Assembly (NCBI RefSeq): GCF_963422355.1
Contig: NC_085095.1
Coordinates: 4,785,607-4,849,606 of the forward strand
Length of the DNA stretch: 64,000 bases
DNA from: Corticium candelabrum
Lineage: Eukaryota > Porifera > Homoscleromorpha > Homosclerophorida > Plakinidae
Direction of reading: 5' to 3'
Shown piece after piece: positions 1 to 64,000 of this stretch; position 1 is the stretch's first letter; every line of letters begins with the position of its first letter. A program made the position numbers and the translations under genes. The notes under the pieces were generated by a model. That model made no database searches and was not told the DNA's origin. It saw only the letters and a program-made list of their open reading frames with translations.

Positions 1-308
1 TGGGCTGAAAGTTCTGACCTGCTGTACCTGGGCTTATATATGGGCATGGGCGTTACTTCGGTATGGGTGTTATTACGGGCAAATACGGTATATGCTGGAG
101 TGTGCAAATCATGGAACATTACTGCCTTGATAATCAGTGCAGCCTAAACAAGTGTTGGAGTTATTTGGGAGTGAAATGAAAGAACTGGAAATCAATATCC
201 AAATATAAGATCCAGTTGAAGCTGCTATGTAGTAGTGTATTAGACACGATATCAAGTTGAGTGTAGAGCAACTATATAGTATAGGGCTGAGGAGACAACA
301 TCATGCTT

Positions 309-1403
309 ACTACAGTATTTCCCGCACAATTATCCGGTTGGGGCAACCAGTTATCTGACTCGGTCAACCAATTATCCGCTTCAGGCAACCAAGTATCCGG
401 TTGGATCAACCAATTATCTGACTTAGCCAATCAATTAGTTGATTGGGGCAACCAATTATCCAATCTCGCTCTGGCAACCTGTACACTTCGCGAATGAAAC
501 TCTCACCTTGCCTCGCTGGTTAGTTGTTCAGTGCTCTGGGTCACAGTCAAAACTCTCTCTGATGCAGATTGATAGCATCGTGGGAATGCTAGGACAATTA
601 AGCTACTACACATGTGACTGTGACCATCCAGCTGCAGTGCGGCGCAACTGAACAGCTCTGCCGTCTTTTTTTTCGCATCAATCTCATTGACTTGAGAGGA
701 AAGACCACTGCACCACCGACACTCTCAGCTTCGCGCCCTCATTCGATTCTGAGTGAAACAAATTCACAATTGCCTAGCGATTGACCTGGAGAATATATAT
801 GTACTTTATCAATGTGTGTTTGACTAGTGTGGTTGTTAATTCTGCTGAGTTCTACAGTACATATCCTCTCTAATTTTGCTTGCATGTGCAGCTTTACAGT
901 GAGTACATGTTAGCTAGAAAGCGCGTTGAGACATAAATCACCTGTTAATTAAGTCCTTTAGTGCGTCAGGACACAAATCTAGCAGAAGTTGCCGTCTTGC
1001 TGTGACAAGAGTCTGATCGTCACTGCAACAACTGTAACTGCGCCACTTCTCTGTGTGGTAATCCGCGTGGTCGATAATTAATTACCAGAGAATTACTGAT
1101 GGTTTTTCCTCCGCGATTAATTTAATAGCGAAAACAAGGATTACCCTGTTTACTGGTGCAGCAGTAACGGGACAACATCCGTCAGTACGTGCTATTATTC
1201 CTCTAAACAGCACTTCTATAACTACAATGCTCATAATTAAAACCACGAGTTGGATAATTGGTTGCCCCAATCGGATAATTGATTGGCTGAGTCGGATAAT
1301 TGGTTGCCCAAATGGGATAATTGGTTGACTGAAGCGGATAATTGATTGACAGTGTGGGATAACTGGTTGCCCCAACCGGATAAATGCTGGGAAATGCTGT
1401 AGT
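309..1403. mobile_element. Foldback-type element with arms made of 21-bp subrepeats
   Basis: The ends are long inverted repeats. The left arm starts near 309 (actacagtatttccc) and the right arm ends near 1403 as its complement (gggaaatgctgtagt). Each arm, about 329-475 and 1243-1390, consists of roughly seven imperfect 21-bp tandem units built around caaccaattatccg. The 7-residue periodicity of a short reading frame across the left arm is a by-product of this. The central 500-1240 part shows no transposase. Long inverted arms made of tandem subrepeats are typical of foldback elements. No clear target-site duplication was identified. Confidence 0.7.
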
Positions 1404-2747
1404 AGTAGTTCAGTTATCTATACTGTAATTTTAATGATGTTTTAGGGAAATGACTCCTTGCTATCTAGAGACTAAAAGTTTTGTAATCTTGCAGAGTAAA
1501 ACATTACTTGGTCTTGGCAAGAAACCCTTACCTCTTGTAGACAGTATAAGATACATTTAGTAAATGTGAGATGCATGAATGCTGCAGTTAATTAGTATAG
1601 CAAGTTTTGCTGCTTGGCTACTTGGCTACTTATGGGTTTTCGACCGCAGTGTTTTGCTTTTAGTTTGTTTGCTGGAAGCTGTCATCTGCTAGTGGTCTGG
1701 TTGTCTAGATAGTAGCTGTTCTTTTTTGGACAGAGATAATAGGGAGACCTATCATGTTATCAGTTTTACTTGAAATCCATTCTTCTTGACTGATAGGGTA
1801 AACTACTTGAGAGTTGTCTGTGGGGCTTGTGTGTGTGACTATGGTCACTTTCAATAGGGGCTAATGAACTATGGCAGCATGGAGCATATTTGGAGTAAGA
1901 CTGCCTTGACAATAGCATGTTAACAATGCAGCTAATAGTTTTTCTAGTTTCTCTAATTATATGATTTTTATTTTTAGCCACTTACTACTCTAGCATGGAT
2001 ACAGTTTGTTAACTAAACTTGATCTCACCTGATCTTTGCAATCACGATTTTTTAATGTCTTGTCTAGGTGTTATGTTATGTCCTATAGTAATAAAACTGT
2101 TAAGAAATAACTCTTAAGTCAATATTGAGTTAGACTCTAGGTGTTATCTTATGTGCTATGGTAATAAAACTGTTAAGAAATAACTGCTTAAGTCAAGTCA
2201 ATATTGAGTTTGACTAAATAGGGTAAGGGCAGACATGAGAAACGTACGTTAGATATACTGGTAGTAAGGTATTGTGGTTGGGTTTGAACCAGGCCTGGGT
2301 TTGAACAGAATGGTGGAGAGTGTGGGACTGAGTTTAATGATGCAATGTGAACCATGTTAGGCTATAAACGGTATCTTCACTGTCTGTTGACTCTGCAGTT
2401 AAGAAGGTATGGTATGGTTTTTTGTATCAACAGAAGAAACAAAAAGAAGCAACACAATTACAAAATGTTATTGCAGATGAATACTTTGCCATCCAATAAT
2501 TCTATGTATTTCTGTCATTTTTGCTTTGTCTATTTTCTCTTTGCTCTTACTTATTTAGAGAATAGTATTAAATGCATTAGGGTATTGAGCTATTGTACAA
2601 AGTTCTGAGTATGTTGTGGTGTTGGATTATGTATGTACACTTTTGCTCTTGACAGTTTTTGGTGCAGAATACATTTTAGTGTCACATTAGCTATCATTCT
2701 ACGCATTTGATGCTGTAAACTTGTCGAAACCGTGTGTATAGGCATAT

Positions 2748-2750
<3 letters not shown>

Positions 2751-2790
<40 letters not shown>

Positions 2791-2870
2791 CGTGCGCACG
2801 TGCATGTATGTGAGTGCGTGCGTGTGTGCATGCGTGTGTGTGTGTGTGTGTGTGTGTTTGTTTGTGTGTG
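2751..2870. repeat. (GT)n-rich microsatellite
   Basis: GT dinucleotide array interrupted by GC and AT steps. Apparent reading frames of alternating Cys/Val or Thr/His across it are artefacts. Confidence 0.95.
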
Positions 2871-3646
2871 TTTGTGTACAGTCAATGCATCGTTCAGCCA
2901 AAGAGATATCAGATAGTAGTTTGATGTCTTTCAGCGAAATCAATTATTTGGCACATCTCAGTTGATTTGGCTGAATATTACCACAACTATGGTAACTTTT
3001 GGCTACATCATGTTTGTGTTAGAATTGACAAGAACTAATTTACAGTGTGATAGTGGAATAAGGTGGTAAACAGTAGAAGCTTTTTATGTTACATACATAA
3101 CTATTTTCATGGACATTGTGAGTATAGATTTTGTGCACTTTTCGGCTAAACCTTTATTTATTTTTGGGAGAGGAGGCAGTTTAGCCTCTTTGTGTTGAAA
3201 GAACCAAAACTTGTCAGTTTCACAACTAACATGGTTGCTGGGATTACAAGCTGCAGACGCTGCATCTCTATCGGTGCCTTGACTGCAATTTAGGCAAGTA
3301 ACTAAGAAGTGAAATTATATTATCAAGGTATACAAACTTGGATGAAAGGTACCATTATAAGGATGTACCTCTCGGCCAACTTTGAGGGATGATACCTAAC
3401 TTCAGCAGGCATGGCCTTTTTTAGAGACTGGTACCTTGTGGCCAAATCCATCAACATTTGGTTGGTACCAAACAGCCAAAGTTATGGTGCCTCTCTGTCA
3501 AATTGACTTTTAAAAACCAGAATTTGATTGACATCATGTGGGTGAAAGGTGCACAGACTGTGTACACGTGTGCAATGCATGCCTTGTATACTTGTCTTGT
3601 TATAGTATTTATAAATTTGTTTGAGTAATTATTTACTTTGCTTTAG

Positions 3647-29682
<26,036 letters not shown>

Positions 29683-30008
29683 TGGCTACAATGTCAACGC
29701 CACACTAAGATCGAACTAGGTGCATTGGCCGTTGTTTCTACCTTTCCCATTGAAGTTTACATTTTATTGAATACTGCTGAATAGAATCTTAGTAAAGGTT
29801 CAGGCTTGGATTTTTTGTTTTTTTTTATTTTACTGAAACGCCAGATGCTTTACCTTTGGAAGTGACCCTGCATGCCATAATAGACTTAGCAACAAATTGG
29901 TAATTGAATTGGTACATATATGTATCTCAATGCTCTATCTGTTTTACAACTGAATACTCTCTGCCATCAATGCCTAAATGTCATAGAAGAACTCTGCCAC
30001 GGTGTCTT
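29683..30008. other. Convergent intergenic region ASK / CCDC81
   Basis: Only 326 bp separate the TGA of the kinase gene from the stop codon of CCDC81 on the other strand. It must contain both 3' untranslated regions. No canonical AATAAA was seen for the kinase gene, though variants such as gaataga occur. Confidence 0.7.
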
Positions 30009-33000
30009 CTACACTATAATCCTAGAACCCGCGATGTAGCGCGTCTCTTTCATAATATTTGACTTGCCAACGTTTTCTTTGCGACGTTGACATTGATGAC
30101 AACGCTCGTATTTGTTGCACTGTTCGTGGAGCAGGATGTCCTGCTTGTTGTCGAACTCGAACTCTTCGGCTTCACGTTGGCGTTTATTGTTGACTGAATC
30201 AAACCACGACTGTTCCAAGTTACGTTGACCATCCAGTCTTACACCGCGACGAAGCCTCTCCTCGTCACGCAACCTAAAGAGAAGCATACCGTGAAATTAT
30301 TTCTATTGTCTTTTCTGTTTCAATGTGGAAACGAGCTGTTCTCATTTGACTTACTCTCGCTTTGTTCGTTCGAGCATTTTCTGGTCCTCTTGCCTGTCCT
30401 GTCTGTGTCGTTTGAGTGCTTCTTCTGTTTTCTGGTTTTCAGCACATAATTGGTCATGAAAGATGTCTTGAGCTCGACGTCGACTTTCACGTAGCTTTGC
30501 TTCCGTCGCATCATGTATTCCAAAAATTGGTTGCGCCGAGTCGGATTCAGCAGCTGGTAATTCTTCGGGCTTGTAACAGACCTGAATTAGAATAAAGCAG
30601 GTAGTATAGGTCGACTGCATGTGCAAGGGCATCTCGATGTGCAAGGGCATCTCGATGATACAAGAGCAAAGGTGTGACTACCACAGTATATACATTTTCT
30701 GACATACAGGGTTGCATGCATGGATGATGTGTTTCAGTAATTTCAGTAAACGGCATTCAGTCGCAGTAGAGGATTGGCAACGTTAGAAGAGTTAGCCTTG
30801 GACTCCATAGCGCGTCACACTCTGTTCAAAAGAAGCCAAGGTTCTCCACAACGAAACACGCTTAATTGACATACAAGTTACAGTTACAGAAGAATAAAGC
30901 AGCTATATGGCGTTAATTAATGTAGGTTTGCCAAGGAATCCACACCCTGCTACCCGGGGATTCAAGTTTCTTGACAATGAAACCCACTTTAAAAAGAATC
31001 AAATGAGTTTCAGCGCGATCAGTGCACGGACTGTATTCAGTATGTACAAGACGTGTTGTGGTGCATGTGTTGTGTTAAATTGAGTCACTGTTAAATTCAG
31101 TCAGATGTTAATTAAGTAAAAAGACTGTCAAATTCAGTTTGGCGTTGAAAGAACAATGTAGAATAGTGTCCTTGATCACTTAGTTAGGTTGTCTTTTTAA
31201 CACACGTACCATTCGCCCCGACTGTTTTCTTCAGTGTTCTCTGTTAAATTCAGTCAGATAGCGCACATTAGATGTTAGACAAAATGGCCACTTCTTTGTT
31301 GAAGTGCAACCAACAGACATCCGACACCCGCTCTCTTTGCTTCTTAGCTATGGTGAAATGCAAGGTTTTATTTAGTATTGATAACCCTAGATGAACTCTA
31401 GAAATACGTTATTTATGGCGTTGTAGACGCATTCTATACCACGAAATTTATTTTTTTATAATAATGTATTTAAAGGAACACTTCAACGATTGACGCATAT
31501 GCAGTAGATGTTAACGTACGTTAAGGCCTTGGGCTGCAGACCGAACGCTTGCTGTATTGCGCAGCACGTTGTGGTCTTGCTTTCCGAGGCCAACTACGAG
31601 AGCACACAAGAGATGGGTCTAGACGGTTCAGACGACTCTAACAGTGAAAGGGAACATGTTACAGTTCATAAGCAACTCAGTCGTTCGTATGTTGTAGACT
31701 CCACATGATCGTCTTGAGCGACTTGTAATCGCTCGGTCTTTCCCACTTTTCTCCATGTTTCTTTCTATGAATGGAGGCCATACTGCAGTTCAAAGGGCTT
31801 GAGTGATGTGAAAAACACACAGAAACTTGCATCACCACACATAATCACGTGAAACCAAATACCTTCGTTCTACAGCCGAACCACTGTATGTGTGCTTTTC
31901 GCTGTAGATTGAAGGTGAGTCAGTGATGCGAAAGCACATTTTACTTCCGCCTAAGCAAATATCAAAGTCTACACGAAGCGGTAAAACGAAACCTACACTT
32001 CTTGGACGTTATTTGGAAAACCGCCACGTACGATTTGTTTTTTAGCCTTATCATAATGCTCAGCTATCAAGTTTGCTCTGAAATAGCGCCAAACTTCTCA
32101 ACTTGAAGACTACTAGAAACAATTAGCGGCCGAGGGCGAAGTCAGACCTGTGAAGTGCTCCTTTAACGAGTAGGGTTAGTTCAAGTACTGTACAATGAAG
32201 AAGCTGCCATTTTGTCTAATGTCTAATGCACGCTATTTGACTGAATTTAACAGTGCACATTGGAGAAAACAGTCTGAGGGCATGTACTGCATGTTAAAAA
32301 GTGTACACCTAATCAAGTGATCAATGAAATTATTCTACATTGTTCTTTTAACACCAGACTGACTTTCACAAAGTCTTTTCAATGCCAGACTGAATTTAAC
32401 ATGGATACTTTAACACATGCTATGAAGAATTCAGTCGATGTTAATTAACAAAAGTCTTTTTAACACATATCTTATTAAAAGACTCTCTTTAAGGCATTAA
32501 AAAGAGTCTATTTAACAAGATTTTGAGTTAAAGAGTGTTCTTACAGCTACTTTGTTTAATTAGGACTCTCTTAAGACAGTTTTTAACACCAACTGAATTC
32601 ATCATAGTTTAAAATTAATTTCTTTTTCCGCCTCCTAATACAAAACTTAAAGGGACACTGACCAATTTTATGCGCATGTGTTAAACGTACCTGCTCGGCA
32701 AGAGCTTGCTGGTAGTGGTAGCTCTTCATGGCCTTGTCATGGAGATATGCTTCGCGACTGGCTGCAAGTCTAAAACAAGAACATGCACTTTTTAGCCTGG
32801 AAAAAGGTATGATTGAATTGACTACTCTTCTGCCAGCTGAATTTGCTCCAATCTCTCTATTACGTCTTGTTTTTGCTTCAGCGCCGCACTGCATTCTTTC
32901 TGTTTTGACACTTGCTGATCAAGCTCCTTGGAATATCGTTCCTGTCTAGCGTACAGAGGTTCGGTCAGGGGGCGCCTGTCAAACACGTATGATGGCTACA

Positions 33001-35118
33001 CGGAAAGAAGACATAGAACAGTGGCAACTCATTTTGCAGCAATGCACCATACCTGGTATTCTCTGTCCCATGGTGGCCGTCTCTTTTGTGCCTACACAAA
33101 CAATTTTGCAATATGACAGCACAAATATTGCACCCTAGCTATAGTGTTATGGACCTTTCTTATTTCGGAACGTTCCAAGTTGAATTTCGCCATTGTTCGG
33201 TTGATTTGTTGAAGCTTTGCTTCGCGAGCCTACAATACATGTTTCATACCATCTATTTATTATTTATAGTACTATACATCACTTTGACTGTGTGCACCTG
33301 TTCTCGAGCAATTGCTAGTGAGTCTTTCTGTTGTTGGTAGTGTTGTAGTAGCCGGTCTTGGTAGGTCTCACGAGCTTGTCGTTCCTCTGCAAAAGACACA
33401 GGGATATTTCTTGCTTCTCGTTGGTGACACAAGTAGCATAGCTCCTGCCCCGCCTGTGGTCCGTGTGAGCAGGTTGGAGGTCGGGAAGCCGGTACAGTTG
33501 ATGCGCGGGAATGGTTGGATCTGGATTTGGGGGTCAATGTTTTGTGGGCGAGCTTAGGGGTTGAGTCGGCATGGTTTGCACCCTCTTGAGGACTTTGCTG
33601 TGATTGATCAGTGTCTGCGGGTGGAGGGCTTGATTTGGATTCAACTGTTTTTGTTGGATGTTTGTCCGTTTCGTCTTCACTTGAGCTAGAGTTGTTTTGT
33701 GAAACAATGGCGCCTTCTGGTATTGCTGGCATGGGTTCTTGACTTGAACGACGAGACCGTTGTGATTCATTTTTTGGGCTAGAGGACTTCTCGAGTGAGA
33801 GTGGAGCCTCAGTACTAGTGGTCTCAACAATCCTGAAAACATAAAGTAAATTGTCGGTCACAAGTTTACTTATCTAATAACTATGAAGTACAAAAAAGTA
33901 TGGACAGATGTGCAGACATAATATTAGGCAGACAGACCAGGGACGGACGGACATGCATTACTTGTACGAACACAGGAAAAATGCAAGGTTAGACTGACGG
34001 AGATAGACTGATAAATGTCAGACAGAACAAAGAGACTGATACAAATAACATTACATTCTAATACAATATATTCTCTTCAACTCCGTCGTTGCAACAAGTA
34101 ACAGTGAAAGCAATATAACAGTTGATTCATGCATGTACTGTATTTACAGAATAGACTATGGTGCTATGGGTTGAAGAAAAACGTCCCACTAATATTATTG
34201 AATGAAGTGTTTATACCCACTCACTCACTTTGGGAACGCTGTTGTTGAAGAAGTAAGAGGTCTTGGGGTATTTCCAGTAACAATAGATAACGCTGAACTT
34301 GCCGTTCGTCGTTTCTGAATAATATTTCAACTTTCCTAGTATGCACAACCTTTAGCTCAGTCATCATGATCACTTGACTTACCATAAAAGCATTCATCAA
34401 ATTGCCACTTTTATCCATACTTGTAATAAACTCTTTAAAAAATCTCATCTTTGCTTTTGAATTACGTACGTTAAGTCTACCGATGCCAGAAAATGTAATC
34501 TCAACATTGCTGTTCTTTTGGACAGATTTTGAAACTGCTTGTAGAACTTCCTTGACACATCTCTCGACCAAGTCTCGATCAAAAGGACTCTCCATTGATA
34601 AAACGGTGTAGTTTAGTTGTACAACCGGTATATGGCCTAAGAACGTAAAGTAAATATAGTAAAGTGCCAAAGTCAACAGACTCACCGGACCTGACACGTG
34701 ATGTCTGACATGGGCAAGGTGATGGGTTTGCGCGAATTTTTCAGACAGTTGAAACACTGGCCGCTGTATGAGAATGAATTTGTTGTTACCCACTTCCAGC
34801 TTCGTTTGCGAGAAAGTAAATACACCGAGTCCTGGTATCTGCACACCCTAGCAACGCAATCACCATTCGTTGATATGAGGAACAACTGCAACATCGACAT
34901 CATTCAACGTTGTGTTACCTTTTGCATGTTCATGTGGCGTTCTATGTATAGCGAGACTCCTTCCCAAACGTGAAATACATCTGTAGATACAGAATGGCAT
35001 AATTGACCACGCCCATGCGCGTGTGTTTTGTTACTTTACCGTCATCTGAGAGAGTTGGGATGGTTGTGAAGCGGTTGCTTCTCACTTCGGAGACAATCTG
35101 ACTCATGACATCAGTCAT
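30009..35118 (-). CDS. CCDC81: CCDC81, HU-domain coiled-coil protein (complete)
   Basis: Eukaryotic protein with two N-terminal domains distantly related to bacterial HU, thought to act at centrosomes/cilia. Exons in gene order: 35118-35040, 34980-34919, 34838-34691, 34636-34383, 34314-34229, 33832-33298, 33229-33155, 33091-33053, 32995-32826, 32769-32691, 30581-30355, 30273-30009. They join in phase to 672 codons plus TAG, close to the human length. HU domain 1 (residues about 1-96) includes FTFSQTKLEVGNNKFILIQR. HU domain 2 (about 97-180) includes VEITFSGIGRLNVRNSKAKM. A Ser/Gln/Pro-rich linker follows, then CYLCHQREARNIPVSF and long coiled coils, and a C-terminus with CHQCQRRKENVGKSN and RYIAGSRIIV. 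The exon-3 donor (gtccgg, after 34691) was chosen over a stronger GTGAGT five bases downstream because only it keeps the frame. The ATG at 35118 is the first in frame with domain 1. Confidence 0.93.
31066..32600. mobile_element. Long-inverted-repeat (foldback-like) element in CCDC81 intron
   Basis: The left arm (about 31066-31302) and right arm (about 32200-32500) are complementary over more than 200 bp: for example gttaaattcagtcagatagc on the left against gctatttgactgaatttaac on the right, and ggccattttgtct-type sequence next to them. Short repeats of ctgaatttaac and gttaattaa recur inside each arm. The loop is occupied by a TTAA-flanked MITE (31474-32162), a nested insertion. Outer boundaries are approximate. 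No transposase seen. Confidence 0.7.
31474..32162. mobile_element. TTAA-flanked MITE (piggyBac-like), copy 1
   Basis: The ends aggaacacttca and tgaagtgctcct are inverted repeats, with TTAA immediately outside on both sides (31470-31473 and 32163-32166), the hallmark of piggyBac insertion. Its 689 bp match 38526-39205 over their whole length in inverted orientation. Non-autonomous, nested in the long-inverted-repeat element. Confidence 0.85.
32648..32668. other. Solo TTAA-type element terminus
   Basis: ttaaagggacactgacc resembles the termini of the TTAA MITEs, 23 bp from the CCDC81 exon ending at 32691. No partner end was found nearby. Could be chance. Confidence 0.3.
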
Positions 35119-36608
<1,490 letters not shown>

Positions 36609-36631
36609 ACAGTGAAGTACCTTCACTGTTT
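36609..36631 (+). other. Extra hairpin right after the H3 stop codon
   Basis: aacagtgaag-tac-cttcactgtt: perfect 10-bp stem with a 3-nt loop, starting at the base after TAA and ending 8 bases before the histone stem-loop. Not a standard part of histone 3' ends. Confidence 0.85.
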
Positions 36632-36639
36632 CAAAACCG

Positions 36640-36655
36640 GCTTTTTTAAAAGCCA
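36640..36655 (+). terminator. Histone mRNA 3' stem-loop
   Basis: ggctttttta-aaagcc: 6-bp stem and 4-nt loop followed by acaac, the canonical SLBP-binding 3' end of replication-dependent histone mRNAs. A purine-rich stretch (taaagagagcagag, about 36665-36678) fits the U7 snRNA histone downstream element. Confidence 0.93.
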
Positions 36656-36754
36656 CAACATGTATTAAAGAGAGCAGAGTCTAGAGACGTGTTTCTATGT
36701 GGGCCGTGTGTTTATCCCGCGCGTTTTTTAATCATTAATATTAACATCGCGATA

Positions 36755-63506
<26,752 letters not shown>

Positions 63507-63689
63507 GTAAGATCATTGTTGTGTAGACATCGATCTACAGTTGTGGTCATGGATGAATATAAGCTCTGAAACATCAGTCCCATTTTGTCACTAGTAAATG
63601 TTATATCATGGGCATGGCTAATAGGGCTGTTTCCAGATATAGGAAGTTCTACTCTTTATTATACTCAATTGTAGGGGCTGTCAAAGGTG

Positions 63690-64000
63690 TGGGTTGTAAT
63701 CCTACAGTATGGACAACAATAATGTACTCCGTATTGTGACCTGTATTGGGCTATGGATGCGAACTGTGGGATTTGGGAATGGGAAGTACCAAACGTTTAC
63801 TACATCAAGCATGGAGAAGAGGGTATCGTAGAGGGCTAGGGATCTCAAACAGAACATCCTTGCGGGAAACTCTTGGAGAACCTATCAGAGAAGCTCCAGA
63901 TCTATTGCGTGTTAGCCAGCTCTCTTTCTTGTGGCGAGCAGTTCATTCTAATAATGAATTAGTGAGCGGATTCATTCTGAATACTCGAGGCAATCTGTGG
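63690..64000 (+). mobile_element. LINE reverse-transcriptase C-terminal fragment
   Basis: In one frame: YGCELWDLGMGSTKRLLHQA, GYRRGLGISNRTSLRETLGE and LRVSQLSFLWRAVHSNNEL. The YGCE(L/V)W motif followed by Arg-rich and TSLRETLGE-like segments is typical of the region after the RT domain in LINE proteins. Lies in the WDR59 intron after 63506 and continues past the window end. Confidence 0.65.

Larger units (their letters stand above)
1..3646. other. Non-coding stretch, probably ASK intron
   Basis: No part of the ASK kinase N-lobe or any other conserved coding segment was found here. The first recognisable exon begins at 3647 in the middle of the kinase domain, so this is most likely intron of that gene (inference). 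It contains a foldback-type element (309-1403) and a GT/GC-rich microsatellite (about 2751-2870). Two near-identical short stretches around 2065-2125 and 2140-2210 (sharing gtgctatggtaataaaactg-like sequence) form a local direct duplication. Confidence 0.5.

Noticed and set aside
329..475. Short heptad-repeat protein or CRISPR-like array
   Set aside because: The 21-bp units have no spacers, are mirrored as an inverted copy at 1243-1390, and are explained by a foldback element in an animal genome.
34681..34686. Strong GTGAGT donor for CCDC81 exon 3
   Set aside because: Using it shifts the frame relative to exon 4. The weaker upstream donor keeps the conserved HU domain 2 start.

Overview
The window is animal nuclear DNA, most likely from an early-branching metazoan such as a sponge (inference). 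Coding exons are short and end in GT-AG (once GC-AG) splice sites, many introns are only 50-100 bp, and the genes are MAP3K-ASK, CCDC81, histone H3 and WDR59. Nearly all remaining sequence is microsatellite or mobile-element debris. I read all four genes exon by exon from conserved protein segments and reading-phase continuity. No expression data were available.

Layout. (1) 1-29682, plus strand: the 3' part (14 exons, last 438 codons) of an apoptosis signal-regulating kinase (MAP3K5/6/15 family). Its upstream exons lie outside the window. One intron, 8634-28142, is 19.5 kb and is packed with at least eight decayed copies, in both orientations, of one reverse-transcriptase retroelement lineage, plus a LINE tail, a tRNA-derived SINE and a hAT-like MITE. 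(2) 30009-35118, minus strand: a complete 12-exon CCDC81 gene (672 codons), convergent with the kinase gene 326 bp away. (3) 36198-36608, plus strand: an intact, intronless, replication-type histone H3 gene with CCAAT and E2F-like promoter motifs, the histone 3' stem-loop and a second hairpin. (4) 36755-63506 and beyond, plus strand: WDR59 (a GATOR2 subunit), 19 exons in the window; the C-terminus lies outside. Its ATG is 147 bp after the H3 stop codon. Intron 6 (37507-56861) is 19.4 kb and holds a hAT-like transposase relic, a Tc1-like transposase, a Helitron, several MITEs and a Ty3/gypsy element that carries an inverted piece of its own family.

The genes form no pathway unit. ASK is a stress-activated MAP kinase kinase kinase, CCDC81 a centrosome/cilium-linked HU-domain protein, and WDR59 part of amino-acid signalling to TORC1. 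The points I find most interesting are: the clustered retroelement lineage with a covarying hairpin right after its stop codon and (CTGT)n arrays that keep one strand orientation; two foldback-type elements with inverted arms built from subrepeats; a TTAA-flanked MITE family; and the H3/WDR59 juxtaposition.
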